From: Streptacidiphilus sp. ASG 303
Lineage (GTDB): Bacteria; Actinomycetota; Actinomycetes; Streptomycetales; Streptomycetaceae
Reading direction: 5' to 3'
Length of the DNA: 64,000 nucleotides
Assembly (NCBI RefSeq): GCF_020991365.1
Contig: NZ_JAJLRA010000027.1
Span: 1-64,000 of the forward strand
The notes beneath the pieces are model-generated. The model saw only the letters and a program-made list of their open reading frames with translations, had not been told where the DNA came from and did not search any database. Numbering within the stretch: position 1 is the stretch's first letter; each line of letters starts with the position of its first letter. A program made the translations under genes and the position numbers. Positions 43,967 to 54,944 of this stretch are shown piece by piece.

Positions 43967-45517
43967 ATGCCAGCCGCCAGTGACGCCGCCACACCCCCGG
44001 CAGCAGCCGCCCGCCGCCGCCCGCCCACCGTGGCGGTGGTGGGCATGGGTGCGACCGGAGTCGGGGTGTTCGTCGCGCTCGTGCGCTCCCTCGTGGACGG
44101 CGGCCACGCCGACGGCGCGGAGGTCCACCTCTTCGAGACCGGGAAGCGCCTCGGCGCCGGGGTCGCCTACAGCACGCCGCACGACTGCCACCTGCTGAAC
44201 ATGCGGGCCGGGACGATGAGCGTCCACGCCGACGACCCGGACCACTTCGTCCGCTGGCTGGCGGACCGCGACGACGTGCCCGAGGAGGCGCTGAGAGGCG
44301 AGTACGTGCCGCGCCGGCTCTTCGCCTCCTACCTCCAGGAGTACTTCGCCGAGGCGCTGGGCGAGGCCCGGCGCTCGGGCGTCCGGGTCCGCACGCACCA
44401 GGCCGTGGTCAGCGACTGCCGCGAGGACGGGGACGGACTGCACCTGATCGCGGGCGTGGACCACTTCCTCGTCGACTACGCGTTCCTGTGCCTGGGGGAC
44501 CTGCCGTCCACCGAGTACCTGGAGTTCACCAAGGTCCCGTCCTACGTGCACTCCATGTGGCAGGGCACCGGCCTGGAGGCGGTCGACCCCGACGCGTCGG
44601 TCGGCATCATCGGCACCAGCCTGACGGCGGTCGACGCACTGCTGCTGCTGCGCAGCAGCGGCCACCGGGGGGCGATCTCCTGCTTCTCCCGGCGCCGTTC
44701 GCTGCCCAAGGTCCAGGGCCCCCGGCGCGGCCACACCCTGCGCCACGTGACCGTCGCCGGACTGCGGCGGCTGACGGAGGACTTCACCCGGCCCCTGGAA
44801 CTGGACGAGGTGGCCGAGCTGTTCCGGCGTGAGCTGGAGGAGGGCCTCGGCGTGGCGGTCGACTGGCCCCGGATGCTCGCCGAGCCCGACGCCGCCTTCG
44901 CCGGCGTGCTGGCCAGGGACGTCCGGCTGGCGGAGAACGGACAGACCCTGTGGTACTCCATCCTGGACGCGACCTCCGAGGTGGTCCCGCAGGTCTGGCG
45001 GGCCATGTCGCCCTCGGCCCGGGAGACCTTCGTCCGCGACCACCTGTCGGTCTGGTCGATGTTCCGGCACTGCATGCCCCTGGACAACGCGCGGAGGCTG
45101 CTGTCGATGGCCGAGGACGGCGCCTTCGAGGTGCTCACCGGGCTCGGCTCCGTCGCGTGGGACGAGGAGCGGGAGGTCTTCCGCCTCGACGGCGGGCAGC
45201 GCGGCGAGGCCTACGCGCGTGAGGTGGACTGGCTGGTCAACGCGACCGGGACCGGTTTCTCACTGGACCGCAGCGACTCCTCGCTGATCCAGAACATGCT
45301 GATGCGCGGCGCCATCCGCCCGCATCCGCTGGGCGGCATCGACGTGGACTTCGAGACCATGCGGGTGCTCCGGAGCGACGGCTCCTGCTCCGACCGCGCG
45401 CTGTCCATCGGGCCGCTCACCCGCGGCGTGCACTTCTACACCAACTCCTTCGAGACCAACCTCGCCAACGCGCACAGCGCCGTCGCGGCGGTGTCGGCAC
45501 GGCTCGGCGACCGCTGA
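43967..45517 (+). CDS. FAD/NAD(P)-binding oxidoreductase in the peptide cluster
   Basis: A 516-residue flavoprotein of the NAD_binding_9 type. The N-terminal nucleotide fold is TVAVVGMGATGVGVFVALVR; family blocks are GKRLGAGVAYSTPHDCHLLN and MRAGTMSVHADDPDHFVRWL. A second Rossmann loop is VGIIGTSLTAVDALLLL. It resembles the protein at 17821-19860 in architecture but is shorter. Proteins of this type include amino-acid-modifying monooxygenases, yet no activity can be assigned. With the formyltransferase next to it, N-hydroxylation before formylation is a testable idea. Confidence 0.78.
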   Translation: MPAASDAATPPAAAARRRPPTVAVVGMGATGVGVFVALVRSLVDGGHADGAEVHLFETGKRLGAGVAYSTPHDCHLLNMRAGTMSVHADDPDHFVRWLADRDDVPEEALRGEYVPRRLFASYLQEYFAEALGEARRSGVRVRTHQAVVSDCREDGDGLHLIAGVDHFLVDYAFLCLGDLPSTEYLEFTKVPSYVHSMWQGTGLEAVDPDASVGIIGTSLTAVDALLLLRSSGHRGAISCFSRRRSLPKVQGPRRGHTLRHVTVAGLRRLTEDFTRPLELDEVAELFRRELEEGLGVAVDWPRMLAEPDAAFAGVLARDVRLAENGQTLWYSILDATSEVVPQVWRAMSPSARETFVRDHLSVWSMFRHCMPLDNARRLLSMAEDGAFEVLTGLGSVAWDEEREVFRLDGGQRGEAYAREVDWLVNATGTGFSLDRSDSSLIQNMLMRGAIRPHPLGGIDVDFETMRVLRSDGSCSDRALSIGPLTRGVHFYTNSFETNLANAHSAVAAVSARLGDR

Positions 45518-45557
45518 GACGGAGCATCCGCCCGCCAGCACCTACCTGGAGATACCT

Positions 45558-46475
45558 GTGAGGGTAGCGTTCTTCGTCGGCAACGACGTCACCTCCCACC
45601 TGATCGTCAACCAGGCCTTCCCCCGCATCCTGGAGGCCGGCCACACCCCCTACCTCTGCTACACCCGGCAGCGCCCCGCCCCGCGGGCCGAACCGGAGCT
45701 GCGCGAGCTGTTCCACTACGAGCGCGGCCTGCTCGACGGATGCGTCTACCCCTACCTGGACAGCCTGCCGGCCCCGCTCCACGGGACGTTCCTGTCGCCG
45801 GCCGGGATTGCCAGGCTCCACCGCGGCGCGGTCGTGGTCCGCTCGGTCGAGGACGTCAACAGTCCCGAGTTCGTCGCCTCGCTGGCGGCCGACGGCGTGG
45901 GCGTGGGCTTCTCGGTGCGCTGCTACCAGAAGTTCCGGCTGCCCCTGATAGCGCACTTCAGCCCCGAGGCGGGCGCCGAGCCCCTCTTCGCCAACCTGCA
46001 CCCCGGCATCCTGCCGCAGTACCGCGGCGTGCTGACCTTCGCCCGCTCGATGCTGCACGGCGAGGCCGAGGCCGGCTTCACCCTGCACCGCGTCGACGAG
46101 GACTGGGACGCGGGCGAGATCCTGGCGACCTGCACCCGGCCGCTCGACTACGGCCTGTCGGTGCTGGAGAACATGTGGGCCCAGGTCGACCCCGCCGTGG
46201 ACCTGCTGCTGGCCGCCGTCGACGAGGCGGCGGCGCTCGGCCGGTGGACCGGCCGGCCGCAGCAGGCCGAGCTGGCCGGCTACTACTCCCACCTGGACCG
46301 CTCCGACCTGGAGCGGATGTCCCGCGCGGGCATCGACCTGATGCGCCCGCAGAGCGTCCTGGCCAAGCTGGTCGACTCCTTCACCCCGCCGGACTCGCCC
46401 GAGGGCCTCCGGCTGGGCGGGATCCTCACCGGACTCACCAGCCGCCGCCCCGGCATGGCGCCGGCCCTCGGCTGA
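45558..46475 (+). CDS. formyltransferase-family protein
   Basis: A 305-residue protein with the methionyl-tRNA/GART formyltransferase fold. The catalytic segment FANLHPGILPQYRGVLTFAR carries the conserved N-x-H and L-P-x-Y-R-G, near residues 146-157. The catalytic Asp lies in VDEDWDAGEIL near residue 184. It should transfer a formyl group from 10-formyl-tetrahydrofolate to an amine or hydroxylamine. The GTG at 45558 has GGAGATA upstream. Its position between the flavoprotein and the carrier-thioesterase suggests action on a pathway amino acid or the carrier-bound peptide. Confidence 0.85.
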   Translation: MRVAFFVGNDVTSHLIVNQAFPRILEAGHTPYLCYTRQRPAPRAEPELRELFHYERGLLDGCVYPYLDSLPAPLHGTFLSPAGIARLHRGAVVVRSVEDVNSPEFVASLAADGVGVGFSVRCYQKFRLPLIAHFSPEAGAEPLFANLHPGILPQYRGVLTFARSMLHGEAEAGFTLHRVDEDWDAGEILATCTRPLDYGLSVLENMWAQVDPAVDLLLAAVDEAAALGRWTGRPQQAELAGYYSHLDRSDLERMSRAGIDLMRPQSVLAKLVDSFTPPDSPEGLRLGGILTGLTSRRPGMAPALG

Positions 46476-46533
46476 GCCCGGCCGCCACCCCACGACAAGC
46501 CACCCGAACCCCGCACACAGAGAGGACGCCCCC

Positions 46534-47613
46534 ATGGCGCCCAACCGCAACGAGATCGTGGAGATCCTCTGCGACATCTGGTCCGACCTGCTCGCCTGCG
46601 ACGTCGAGCCGGACGACGACTTCTTCGACCTGGGCGGCTACTCCCTGCTCGTGGTCAACGTGGTCGCCGAGGCGCGCAAGCGCGGGCTCGAGCTGCCGGC
46701 GACGATCCTCCAGGTCAACGGCACCCCGGCGGCGATCGCCGACGCGCTGGTCGCCGCGGCGGACGGCGGGCCCGCCCCGCAGGGCGCGGACCCGGACTTC
46801 ACCTCCGTCTGGGAGACCGGCCTGAGCCCGCTGGAGACCGAGCCCGCACGCACCCTGGTCCCGTTCGTGACGGAGGGCACCGGCACGCCGGTCTTCTGCT
46901 TCCACTGGGGCACCGGCAACGTCCGCTTCATGGGCGACCTGGTCGACTCCTTCCGGGGCGGCCGTCCCGCCTACGGGCTCGAGATGGTCGGCATGTGGAG
47001 CCGCGAGCGCCCGTCCCTGTCCATCGTCGAGATGGCCGCGCGCTACCTGCGCGAGATCCGCGAGGTCCAGCCGCACGGCCCGTACCTCTTCGTCGGCCCC
47101 TGCGCCGGCGGCCGCATCGCGTTCGAGATCGCCCGGCAGCTGGAGCAGGACGGCGAGACCGTGGCCGTCCTCGCGGTGGTCAACAGCATGCCGCCCGGCA
47201 GCACGGAGATGGACCCGGCCTGGGGCCTGCGCGAGCTCTACGACTTCCGGCTCGCCGCGCTGCGCAGCCGGTTCGAGGTCGCCGACCTGGTCGGCGACCA
47301 GCAGCGGGTGATGGACGGGATGGCCGACATCGCCTGGCTGGACCGCGGCGTGGACGGCGCCGACCTGCACTGGCGGCAGGCCGTCTGGGCGGCGGGGATC
47401 TTCGCCCAGGAGCACTACGAGCCGCGCCCCTACGGCGGTGAGCTGACGGTGTTCCAGCTGGCGGAGAACGCCGGGCTGGAGTCGGCCGACTGGGGCCGCG
47501 TCGCCGGTGCCACGGAGACGCACACCTTCGAGGCCGCCGGCACGCTGCCGCTGCTGCGCGACCCCGCCTTCGCCGAGGTGCTGGCCAAGAAGCTGGCCGC
47601 GTTCCCCGGCTGA
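46534..47613 (+). CDS. peptidyl carrier-thioesterase didomain with Cys nucleophile
   Basis: A 359-residue T-TE protein. Residues 5-75 form the carrier domain, with the phosphopantetheine serine in DDFFDLGGYSLLV near residue 36. Residues 110-355 form a type-I thioesterase (VFCFHWGTGNVRFM, LFVGPCAGGRIAFEIARQLE). The nucleophile elbow is G-P-C-A-G-G, Cys instead of the usual Ser. Cys thioesterases are known where strained or hard-to-form rings are released. It should receive the final aminoacyl or peptidyl chain and release it. Confidence 0.88.
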   Translation: MAPNRNEIVEILCDIWSDLLACDVEPDDDFFDLGGYSLLVVNVVAEARKRGLELPATILQVNGTPAAIADALVAAADGGPAPQGADPDFTSVWETGLSPLETEPARTLVPFVTEGTGTPVFCFHWGTGNVRFMGDLVDSFRGGRPAYGLEMVGMWSRERPSLSIVEMAARYLREIREVQPHGPYLFVGPCAGGRIAFEIARQLEQDGETVAVLAVVNSMPPGSTEMDPAWGLRELYDFRLAALRSRFEVADLVGDQQRVMDGMADIAWLDRGVDGADLHWRQAVWAAGIFAQEHYEPRPYGGELTVFQLAENAGLESADWGRVAGATETHTFEAAGTLPLLRDPAFAEVLAKKLAAFPG

Positions 47614-47624
47614 GACGCCCGGCC

Positions 47625-47672
47625 GGGACGCCGGGCCCGCTCCCCCGGCGGGCGGGCCGGGCCCGGCGTCCC
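47625..47672 (+). terminator. 15-bp perfect hairpin between T-TE and exporter genes
   Basis: GGGACGCCGGGCCCG (47625-47639) pairs exactly with CGGGCCCGGCGTCCC (47658-47672) around an 18-base loop. It follows the T-TE stop and precedes the MFS gene in the same direction, so it may cut or tune read-through inside the cluster. Confidence 0.55.
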
Positions 47673-47739
47673 GCTCCCCCGGTCCGACCCGCGGACCCGA
47701 CCCACACCCCACGCGGACACTCCACGAGGTGCACAGACT

Positions 47740-49059
47740 GTGACCAGCAACAAGGCCGTCGCGGCCGTCAAGACCTGGGCGAGCCGGCTGATACCGGACC
47801 CCGGCCCGGCCCGCCGGCTGTGCGTGCTGACGGTGGTGCAGTCCGTCGGGTTCGGCATCTTCCTCAGCTCGAGCGCCGTCTTCTTCCGGCGCGAGGTCGG
47901 GCTGAGCGCGGCCCAGGTGGGCCTGGGCCTCTCCGTGGCGGGCCTGGCCGGCCTGGTGATGACGGTGCCCGTCGGCCGCCTGGCGGACCGGTTCGGCCCC
48001 CGGCTCCCGCTGCTGGGCTGCTACGGCGGCCTGGCCGTCCTCTTCGCCGGCTGGTGCCTCGTCCGCGGGTTCCCCGGCTTCGTGCTGCTGGCCTCCCTGA
48101 TCTCGGTCTGCGAGACCTCCTCGCACCCGCTGCGGATGGCCCTCACCCACGAGGTGTTCACCCCCGAGCAGCGGGTCCGTGTCAGCGCACAGGCGCGCAG
48201 CCTCTTCAACCTCGGCTTCATGCTGGGCGCCGCGCTGGCCGGCGCCGCGCTCGCGGTGGGCACCCGCCTCGCCTTCTCCACGGCCATGCTGGCGACCGCG
48301 GCGGCCCACGCCGCCTGCGCGCTGCTGACCGCGGGGCTGCCGCGGCGCGAGCGCACGGCCGCTCCGGCGGCCGACGGACGCGCGCCCCGGTCCGGACTGC
48401 GCGACGTCCGGTTCGTGGGTCTCGCGCTGCTCTGCGGGGTCCTCGAGCTCTACCAGCCGATCCTGACCGTGGCGCTGCCCCTGTGGATCATCGGGCGGAC
48501 CGCCGCGCCGAGCGCCCTCACCTCCGTCCTGCTGATGCTCGACACGGTGCTGGTGATCGCCTTCCAGGTCGCGGCGAGCAGGGGCGCGGAGACCGCGCCG
48601 GGGGCGGCCCGGATGCTGCGCCGGGCAGGGCTGCTGCTCGCCGCCTGCTGCCTGCTCTTCGGGCTGACGCAGGGAGTACCGGTCACGGTGGCCGTCCTGC
48701 TCCTCCTCCTCGGCACGGCGGTCCTCGTCCTCGGCGAGCTCAGCCAGGCGGCCGGCTCCTGGGGGCTCTCGCTGCACCTGCCGCCGCCCGGGAGGCAGGG
48801 CGAGTACCAGGGCGTCTTCGCGCTCGGCCGCGGCCTGCAGCAGACCGCCGGCCCCTACCTGGTGACGGCCCTCGCCGTCGGCCAGGGGCGCCTGGGCTGG
48901 GCCGTGCTGGCCCTGGTCGTGCTGCTGGCCGGGCTCGCCTGCCCCCCGCTGGCCCGCGCCGCCGAGCAGGCCCGCGCGGTGTCCGCGCCGGAGGCCTGCA
49001 CGGACACCGCGGACCGGTCCGGGGAGCAGCCCGAGGCCCGGCCCGAGCCCGTGCACTGA
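47740..49059 (+). CDS. MFS transporter (probable product exporter)
   Basis: A 439-residue protein with twelve hydrophobic segments, for example LCVLTVVQSVGFGIFLSSSA and LVTALAVGQGRLGWAVLALV. The MFS loop-2 signature is VPVGRLADRFGPRLPLLGCY. The GTG at 47740 is used; the stretch ACAGACTGTGA around it is repeated at the start of the second A-domain gene. It lies between the T-TE and the NRPS, so it is the likely export or self-protection pump of the cluster. Confidence 0.88.
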   Translation: MTSNKAVAAVKTWASRLIPDPGPARRLCVLTVVQSVGFGIFLSSSAVFFRREVGLSAAQVGLGLSVAGLAGLVMTVPVGRLADRFGPRLPLLGCYGGLAVLFAGWCLVRGFPGFVLLASLISVCETSSHPLRMALTHEVFTPEQRVRVSAQARSLFNLGFMLGAALAGAALAVGTRLAFSTAMLATAAAHAACALLTAGLPRRERTAAPAADGRAPRSGLRDVRFVGLALLCGVLELYQPILTVALPLWIIGRTAAPSALTSVLLMLDTVLVIAFQVAASRGAETAPGAARMLRRAGLLLAACCLLFGLTQGVPVTVAVLLLLLGTAVLVLGELSQAAGSWGLSLHLPPPGRQGEYQGVFALGRGLQQTAGPYLVTALAVGQGRLGWAVLALVVLLAGLACPPLARAAEQARAVSAPEACTDTADRSGEQPEARPEPVH

Positions 49060-49127
49060 GCGACCGACCACCCGAACACCCCGGTCGACGGCCAACCGCC
49101 CGGTCGGCCCCGAGGACAGGAGCTGGA

Positions 49128-52100
49128 ATGCAGCCCCATCCGAGCTGGAACGCCACATCCGCCCCCTACCCCGACGGCGAGACCCTCCACGGGATCTTCG
49201 GTGCGCTCGCCGCCGCCCGTCCGGCCGCGCCCTGTCTCGTCCACCGCGGCGAGCCCCTCGGCTACGGCCTGGTCGACCGGGCCTCCGACGCCTACGCCGT
49301 GCAGCTGGCCGCGCTCGGGATCGGCCGGGGCGACCTGGTGCCGATCCGGCTGCCGCGCGGCCCGGAACTGGTCACGGCGGTCCTCGCCGTACTCAAACTG
49401 GGCGCCGCCTACGCGCTCGTGGACGGCGGCTGGCCGCGCAGCCGGGTCGAGGAGGTCGTCGCGCAGCTCGAGGCGAAGGTGCTGGTCGGCGGGGGCGACG
49501 AGGCCGCGTCCGGCCTCTCGGTGCCGGTCTGGTCCCCGCCCCCCGGGGGGCCGGCCGCCGTGGCGGAGGCCGGGACGGCGGGCTTCACCCCGGTCGCGGT
49601 GTCGGGCGACGATCCCGCGTGCGTGTTCTTCACCTCGGGCACCACCGGGCGGCCCAAGGGCGTGCTGACGCCGCACCGGGCCACCGTCCGGCTCTTCCGC
49701 CCGGGCTCCTTCGCCCGGTTCGCCGCAGACACGGTGCTGCCGCAGGCCGCGCCCGTGCCGTGGGACGGCTACTCGCTGGAGCTGTGGTCCGTGCTGCTCA
49801 ACGGCGGCACCTCACTGGTGGTCGAGGAGCCCTACCTCTCCGCCGAGGTGCTGCGGTCCGGCGTCGAACGGCACGGCGTCGACACGGTGTGGCTCACCAG
49901 CAGCCTGTTCGCCATGCTCGTGGACGAGGACCCGGGCTGCCTGCGCGGCCTGCGCCAGGTGATGATCGGCGGGGAGCGCGTGTCGGTGCCCCACGTCCGC
50001 GCCTTCCTGGCCGCGTACCCGGACACCCTGCTGCTCAACTGCTACGGCCCGGTGGAGAGCACCGTCTTCACCACCACCCACCGCATCACCGCGGCCGACT
50101 GCGAGCGCCCCACCGGCATCCCCATCGGCCGTCCGGTCCCGGACACCCAGGTGCACGTCCTCGACGGCGACCGGCCGTGCGGGGTGGGTGAGACCGGCGA
50201 GCTCTGCATCGGCGGGCACGGCCTGGCCCTGCGCTACCTGGGCCGGCCGGAGCTGACGGCGGAGAAGTTCACGGAGGTGTCCGTGGACGGGGTGCCGACG
50301 CGCCTCTACCGCACCGGCGACCTCGCCTTCTGGGACGAGGAGGGCCTGCTGCACTACCGGGGCCGGGCCGACCGCCAGGTCAAGGTCCGCGGCCACCGCA
50401 TCGAGCCCGCCGAGGTCGAGCGGCAGATCGAGGAGCTGCTGCCGGGGGTGGGCCGGTGCGCCGTCGTCGCCGTCCGCGACGCGTCCGGGACCTGCCGGTC
50501 GCTGGCGGCCTTCTGCCGGACGGTCCGTCCCGGCGACGGCCTCGACGGGGGACTGGCCGAGCTGAGGTCCCGCCTGGTCCACTACCACCTGCCGTCACAC
50601 CTGGTGCCGGTCGCGGAGTTCCCCCTGACGGCGAACGGAAAGCTCGACGAGGCCGCGCTGCTGGCCCTCCTGCCCGGCCCGGCGGACGCACCCGGCGACG
50701 GCACCGCCGGGGACGGGGCCGGGGACACCGGGAGCACCGGGAGCACCGCGGACACCGCCGGCGCCGCCGGTCCGGATGCGCTCGAGGCGCTGGTCGCCGG
50801 GACCTGGGCGGCCGTGCTCGGCCGGCCGGGGGTCCCCCTGGACGCCGGCTTCGCGGAACTCGGCGGCGGCTCGCTGGACGCGGGGCGCGTCTGCGCCCGG
50901 CTGGCCGCCGGGCTCGAACGGCCGGTGCCCGTCTCGGCCCTGCTGCAGAGGCCGACCGTCCGCGGCCTCGCGGCCTGGCTCCGGCACACCGCGGAGGGGG
51001 CGCCCGCAACCGCACCGGCAGCCGCGGGAGGGGACGGGCCCCTCCGGACGCCCGACCCGACGCCGCTGACACCGGCGCAGACCGGGTTCCTCACCGCGCA
51101 CCTGCTCGACCCCGAGGACCGGTCCGGGCACTGCCTGGCGGCCTGGCTGGTCGAGGGGCCGCTCGACCGGGCGGCGCTGGACTCCGCCCTGGAGGACGTG
51201 CACCACCGCCACGCCGCGCTGTCGGCCGCCTACCGCCTCGGCCGGGGAGGCCCGCACAGCGTCCCCGGCGCGGGGGCGGCGCCGCGCGTCACCGTGCTGC
51301 CCTCCGCCGCGACGGCCGAGGACGCCCTGGCCGCGGTCCGGACCGGACTGGCCGCCCCGCTGGACCTGGCCGAGGGCGAGGTGTGGCGCGCCGTACTCGG
51401 CCCGGTGGCGGACGGCACCCACGTGTTCGGGCACGTCGTCCACCACATCGCCTTCGACGGCTGGTCCGAGGCGGTGCTCGCCGCCGACATCGCCACCGCC
51501 TACACCGCGCGCCTGGCCGGCGGGGAACCGGAGTGGGACCCGCTTCCCTCCCCGGGCGAGGTGCACGCCCTGCGCGAGGCGCACCGCGGCCTCGCCGACC
51601 GGCCCGCGCAGCTCGCGCGGCTCTCCGCCCTCCTGCGGGGCGTGCCGGACCTGGCCCTGCCGCCCGTGCCGAGGGCAGCGGCCGGCGCAGCCCCCGTGCT
51701 CCGCACCGAGGTCGAGCTCGACGGCGGCGTCGGCGCCCGGATCGACCGCCTGGCCGCGTCCGCAGGGGCGACCCGGTTCGCCGTGGTGCTCGCCTCCTAC
51801 GCGCGGGCGCTCGCCGAGACCACGGGCCGGGCCGACTTCGGCGTCGGTGTGCCGGTCGCCCAGCGGATCGACTCCCGGCTGGAGGGGCTCGTCGGCTGCC
51901 ACATCGGCACGCTCTGCCTGCGGACGACCCCGGAGCTGGTCGGCGCCGACCCGGCGGCCGCCGCCGCGGAGGCGGCGCGGCTGGCCCGTCAGGCGTTCGC
52001 CCACCAGGAGGTCGGCGTCGACGAGCTGGCCCGGGCGGTCAACCCGCCGCGCTCCGGCCGGGCGCCCTTCTTCCAGACGCTGCTCGCGTACCAGGACAAC

Positions 52101-52307
52101 AGGCCGGCCGACCTCGACCTGCCCGGCTGCCGCAGTGTCCACCACCGCCTGCCCTACCTCGGGATCCCCGCGGAGATCCTGGCCGAGGTCTGGCCGGTGC
52201 CGGACGGCGGCCTGCGCCTCGTCCTCAACTCCAGGACCCGGGCGGTCGCCCCGGAGACCGCCCGGGCGCTCGCCAAGACCTTCGCCGACCTGCTGTCCAC
52301 CTGCTGA
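49128..52307 (+). CDS. nonribosomal peptide synthetase, A-T-C module
   Basis: A 1059-residue NRPS. Adenylation domain at about 20-540: FFTSGTTGRPKGV near 168, the A4-type WDGYSLELW near 207, NCYGPVEST near 305, YRTGDLAFWDEEG and ANGKL. Carrier domain at about 560-625 with FAELGGGSLDAGR. C-terminal condensation domain at about 645-1055 with intact HHIAFDGWS near 771. My reading of the ten specificity residues is D-G-L-W-M-G-C-V-F-K, closest to valine-type codes, but this was aligned by eye. The order A-T-C implies it supplies the donor amino acid and condenses it onto the next carrier. Confidence 0.88.
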   Translation: MQPHPSWNATSAPYPDGETLHGIFGALAAARPAAPCLVHRGEPLGYGLVDRASDAYAVQLAALGIGRGDLVPIRLPRGPELVTAVLAVLKLGAAYALVDGGWPRSRVEEVVAQLEAKVLVGGGDEAASGLSVPVWSPPPGGPAAVAEAGTAGFTPVAVSGDDPACVFFTSGTTGRPKGVLTPHRATVRLFRPGSFARFAADTVLPQAAPVPWDGYSLELWSVLLNGGTSLVVEEPYLSAEVLRSGVERHGVDTVWLTSSLFAMLVDEDPGCLRGLRQVMIGGERVSVPHVRAFLAAYPDTLLLNCYGPVESTVFTTTHRITAADCERPTGIPIGRPVPDTQVHVLDGDRPCGVGETGELCIGGHGLALRYLGRPELTAEKFTEVSVDGVPTRLYRTGDLAFWDEEGLLHYRGRADRQVKVRGHRIEPAEVERQIEELLPGVGRCAVVAVRDASGTCRSLAAFCRTVRPGDGLDGGLAELRSRLVHYHLPSHLVPVAEFPLTANGKLDEAALLALLPGPADAPGDGTAGDGAGDTGSTGSTADTAGAAGPDALEALVAGTWAAVLGRPGVPLDAGFAELGGGSLDAGRVCARLAAGLERPVPVSALLQRPTVRGLAAWLRHTAEGAPATAPAAAGGDGPLRTPDPTPLTPAQTGFLTAHLLDPEDRSGHCLAAWLVEGPLDRAALDSALEDVHHRHAALSAAYRLGRGGPHSVPGAGAAPRVTVLPSAATAEDALAAVRTGLAAPLDLAEGEVWRAVLGPVADGTHVFGHVVHHIAFDGWSEAVLAADIATAYTARLAGGEPEWDPLPSPGEVHALREAHRGLADRPAQLARLSALLRGVPDLALPPVPRAAAGAAPVLRTEVELDGGVGARIDRLAASAGATRFAVVLASYARALAETTGRADFGVGVPVAQRIDSRLEGLVGCHIGTLCLRTTPELVGADPAAAAAEAARLARQAFAHQEVGVDELARAVNPPRSGRAPFFQTLLAYQDNRPADLDLPGCRSVHHRLPYLGIPAEILAEVWPVPDGGLRLVLNSRTRAVAPETARALAKTFADLLSTC

Positions 52308-52346
52308 CCGGTCGCCGCCGCGACGCCTCCGCCCCCCCGACAGACT

Positions 52347-53990
<1,644 letters not shown>

Positions 53991-53992
53991 CC

Positions 53993-54027
53993 CGGAGGGG
54001 GCCGGGCAGGCGGCCCGGCCCCCTCCG
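53993..54027 (+). terminator. terminator hairpin of the peptide cluster
   Basis: A 14-bp perfect stem (CGGAGGGGGCCGGG with its complement) and 7-base loop begin 3 bases after the A-domain stop. No T-tract, as usual in this genus. Confidence 0.8.
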
Positions 54028-54944
54028 CTGTCCGCACCGCGGCGGGGGACCGTGCGGACCGCGGGCCCCGGCGTCCGCGGGGTCGCGCCGCGACGGTGGC
54101 GGTGGCGGGTTCCCGACGCCCTGGCGCGCGGCCGCCCGGCCGAGGGCACCGGCTCGCCCGGCGGAGGCGGCAGACTGCCTCTCCCGCGGGGCCGCCCCCT
54201 CGATGCGGCCGCGAGTGACGGTCCGGAGCAGGCCCGTGCCATGGAGCACCCCCGCGTCGGCGGGGAGGACGCCCGAGCAAGATGTCGCAGAGGACCGTCC
54301 TGCGGAACACCCTCACGTGGTTCCGTACGGTCTTCGGCCCCGTCTCGTCATCGGTGGCAACGAACGGTGACGGGCGTCGTCGCGGCGGGCGGGAGCGTGG
54401 ACCGGACCAGGGCGGCCGTCCTGAGGTCGGTGCCGGGCGGCCCGGAGGCGCAGAACCTGCCCCCGGCCCCGGGCACGGAGCCGAGCCCGAGCGGCGTCGA
54501 CGCCGCGGGCGGGCGGATCACCGTGGTCGGGCGGCACCTGCCCGGGTCCGGACGACCTGTCGGCCCCGACGGTCCTCACCGCCGGCCGGTGGCGGGATCC
54601 GTCGCCCGATGACTCCACAGCCCACTCGGCTGCAGATACGACCGCTCCCGGTGGACAGCCCGCCGGCCGGAGGCGTCGCCGCTTCGCCACCCCGGCCCCC
54701 CTGCTCCCGAGGAGTTCCGGGAAGGCCCGTGCTGAGGCGGGGCGAGGCCGAAGGCCGCCCTCGCCACGGAGCACGGCGCCTCGGCACGAGGGTGGAGGAC
54801 CTCGGCCCTTGCCGGTCTCGACATGCGCCGGGGCACGGCGTATGACAGCCTCCTGTTGAGCAGAAATCGCCGAAATGCCACCTGTCCGGCAGCGGACCGC
54901 CCGGTCAGCAGCAGTCGGGATTTCTTCTAGGAAGAGGGTGGACG
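54028..54944. other. intergenic region with regulator debris
   Basis: About 900 bases without an intact gene. Apart from a short LuxR-like fragment (54285-54365, minus), it holds only frames open by GC bias. It marks the boundary between the peptide cluster and the CoA-transferase operon. Confidence 0.55.
54285..54365 (-). pseudogene. fragment of a LuxR-type helix-turn-helix
   Basis: The minus strand encodes VATDDETGPKTVRNHVRVFR, resembling the recognition part of NarL/LuxR-type domains (G-x-S-x-K-T-V-R-N-H-V). The upstream and downstream parts are not recognisable. Probably a relic, possibly chance similarity. Confidence 0.3.

Noticed and set aside
54028-54944. Several open frames of 80-190 codons in the gap after the peptide cluster
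   Set aside because: Composition is Arg/Gly/Pro-rich in all frames with no RBS and no recognisable domain, apart from one short LuxR-like fragment.
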